The notes beneath the pieces are model-generated. The model was not told where the DNA came from and ran no database searches. It was given only the letters and a program-made list of their open reading frames with translations. From contig URYM01000120.1 in the NCBI GenBank assembly GCA_900552095.1, positions 1-5,951 of the forward strand: a stretch of 5,951 nt of DNA, read 5' to 3'. Numbering within the stretch: position 1 is the stretch's first letter; the number at the start of each line of letters is the position of its first letter. The DNA comes from an uncultured Blautia sp. (GTDB taxonomy: Bacteria > Bacillota > Clostridia > Lachnospirales > Lachnospiraceae). The position numbers and the translations under genes were made by a program. Shown here piece by piece: positions 5,904 through 5,951 of this stretch.

Positions 5904-5951
5904 CTGTCTCTTATACACATCTGACGCTGCCGACGATCTTACGCGTGTAGA
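5904..5951. other. Nextera/Tn5 sequencing-adapter read-through (not genomic)
   Basis: From 5904 the sequence reads CTGTCTCTTATACACATCT, the 19-bp Tn5 mosaic end. Then come GACGCTGCCGACGA (5923-5936, remainder of the Nextera read-1 adapter), TCTTACGC (5937-5944, reverse complement of the i5 index GCGTAAGA, which I recall as S517/N517) and GTGTAGA (5945-5951, start of the P5 oligo complement). The element order and lengths match a Nextera library molecule exactly, so this is untrimmed adapter at the contig end rather than a natural transposon. It brings a false in-frame stop into the permease reading frame at 5911-5913. Confidence 0.98.

Noticed and set aside
5904..5922. Tn5/IS50 mosaic end as evidence of a natural transposon
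   Set aside because: It is followed directly by the Nextera read-1 tail, an index and P5 sequence, which exist only in library adapters.

Overview
This window most likely comes from a low-to-mid-GC Gram-positive anaerobe of the Clostridia, probably a gut Lachnospiraceae-type bacterium. The inference rests on strong GGAGG-type ribosome binding sites, a lipoprotein-type binding protein, a sigma-A promoter with consensus spacing, and Firmicutes-like FeoA/FeoB sequences. No 16S or other marker is present, so the genus cannot be named. All genes lie on the minus strand, so the window is best read from right to left.

Right end (5904-5951): the last 48 bases are not genomic. They are a complete Nextera/Tn5 adapter read-through: mosaic end, read-1 tail, an 8-nt i5 index and the start of P5. 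The true genomic sequence ends at 5903, inside a permease gene.

Phosphonate operon (5903-1591): a fused two-domain ABC permease (5' end missing), a lipoprotein substrate-binding protein, PhnW (2-aminoethylphosphonate:pyruvate transaminase) and PhnX (phosphonoacetaldehyde hydrolase). They are packed with gaps of 3, 23 and 3 nt and closed by a rho-independent terminator. Together they take up 2-aminoethylphosphonate (ciliatine), convert it with pyruvate to phosphonoacetaldehyde and alanine, and cleave that to acetaldehyde and phosphate. The ATPase, the regulator and the operon promoter are not visible and presumably lie beyond the contig end.

Intergenic spacer (1312-1648): it holds the phn terminator, a compact block of small inverted repeats with no convincing gene, and a near-consensus promoter driving feoA. 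The promoter's -10 box sits inside an inverted repeat of the GGTTAG...CTAACC type.

Ferrous iron uptake (1311-1): feoA, then feoB, which is cut by the left edge after 324 codons. A second copy of the same operator-like palindrome lies between feoA and feoB. This suggests control of both genes by one metal-responsive repressor, probably of the DtxR/IdeR class.

No fundamentally new system is evident. The points most worth checking are the adapter artefact, the paired feo operators, the hairpin-rich spacer and the divergent G5 region of FeoB.
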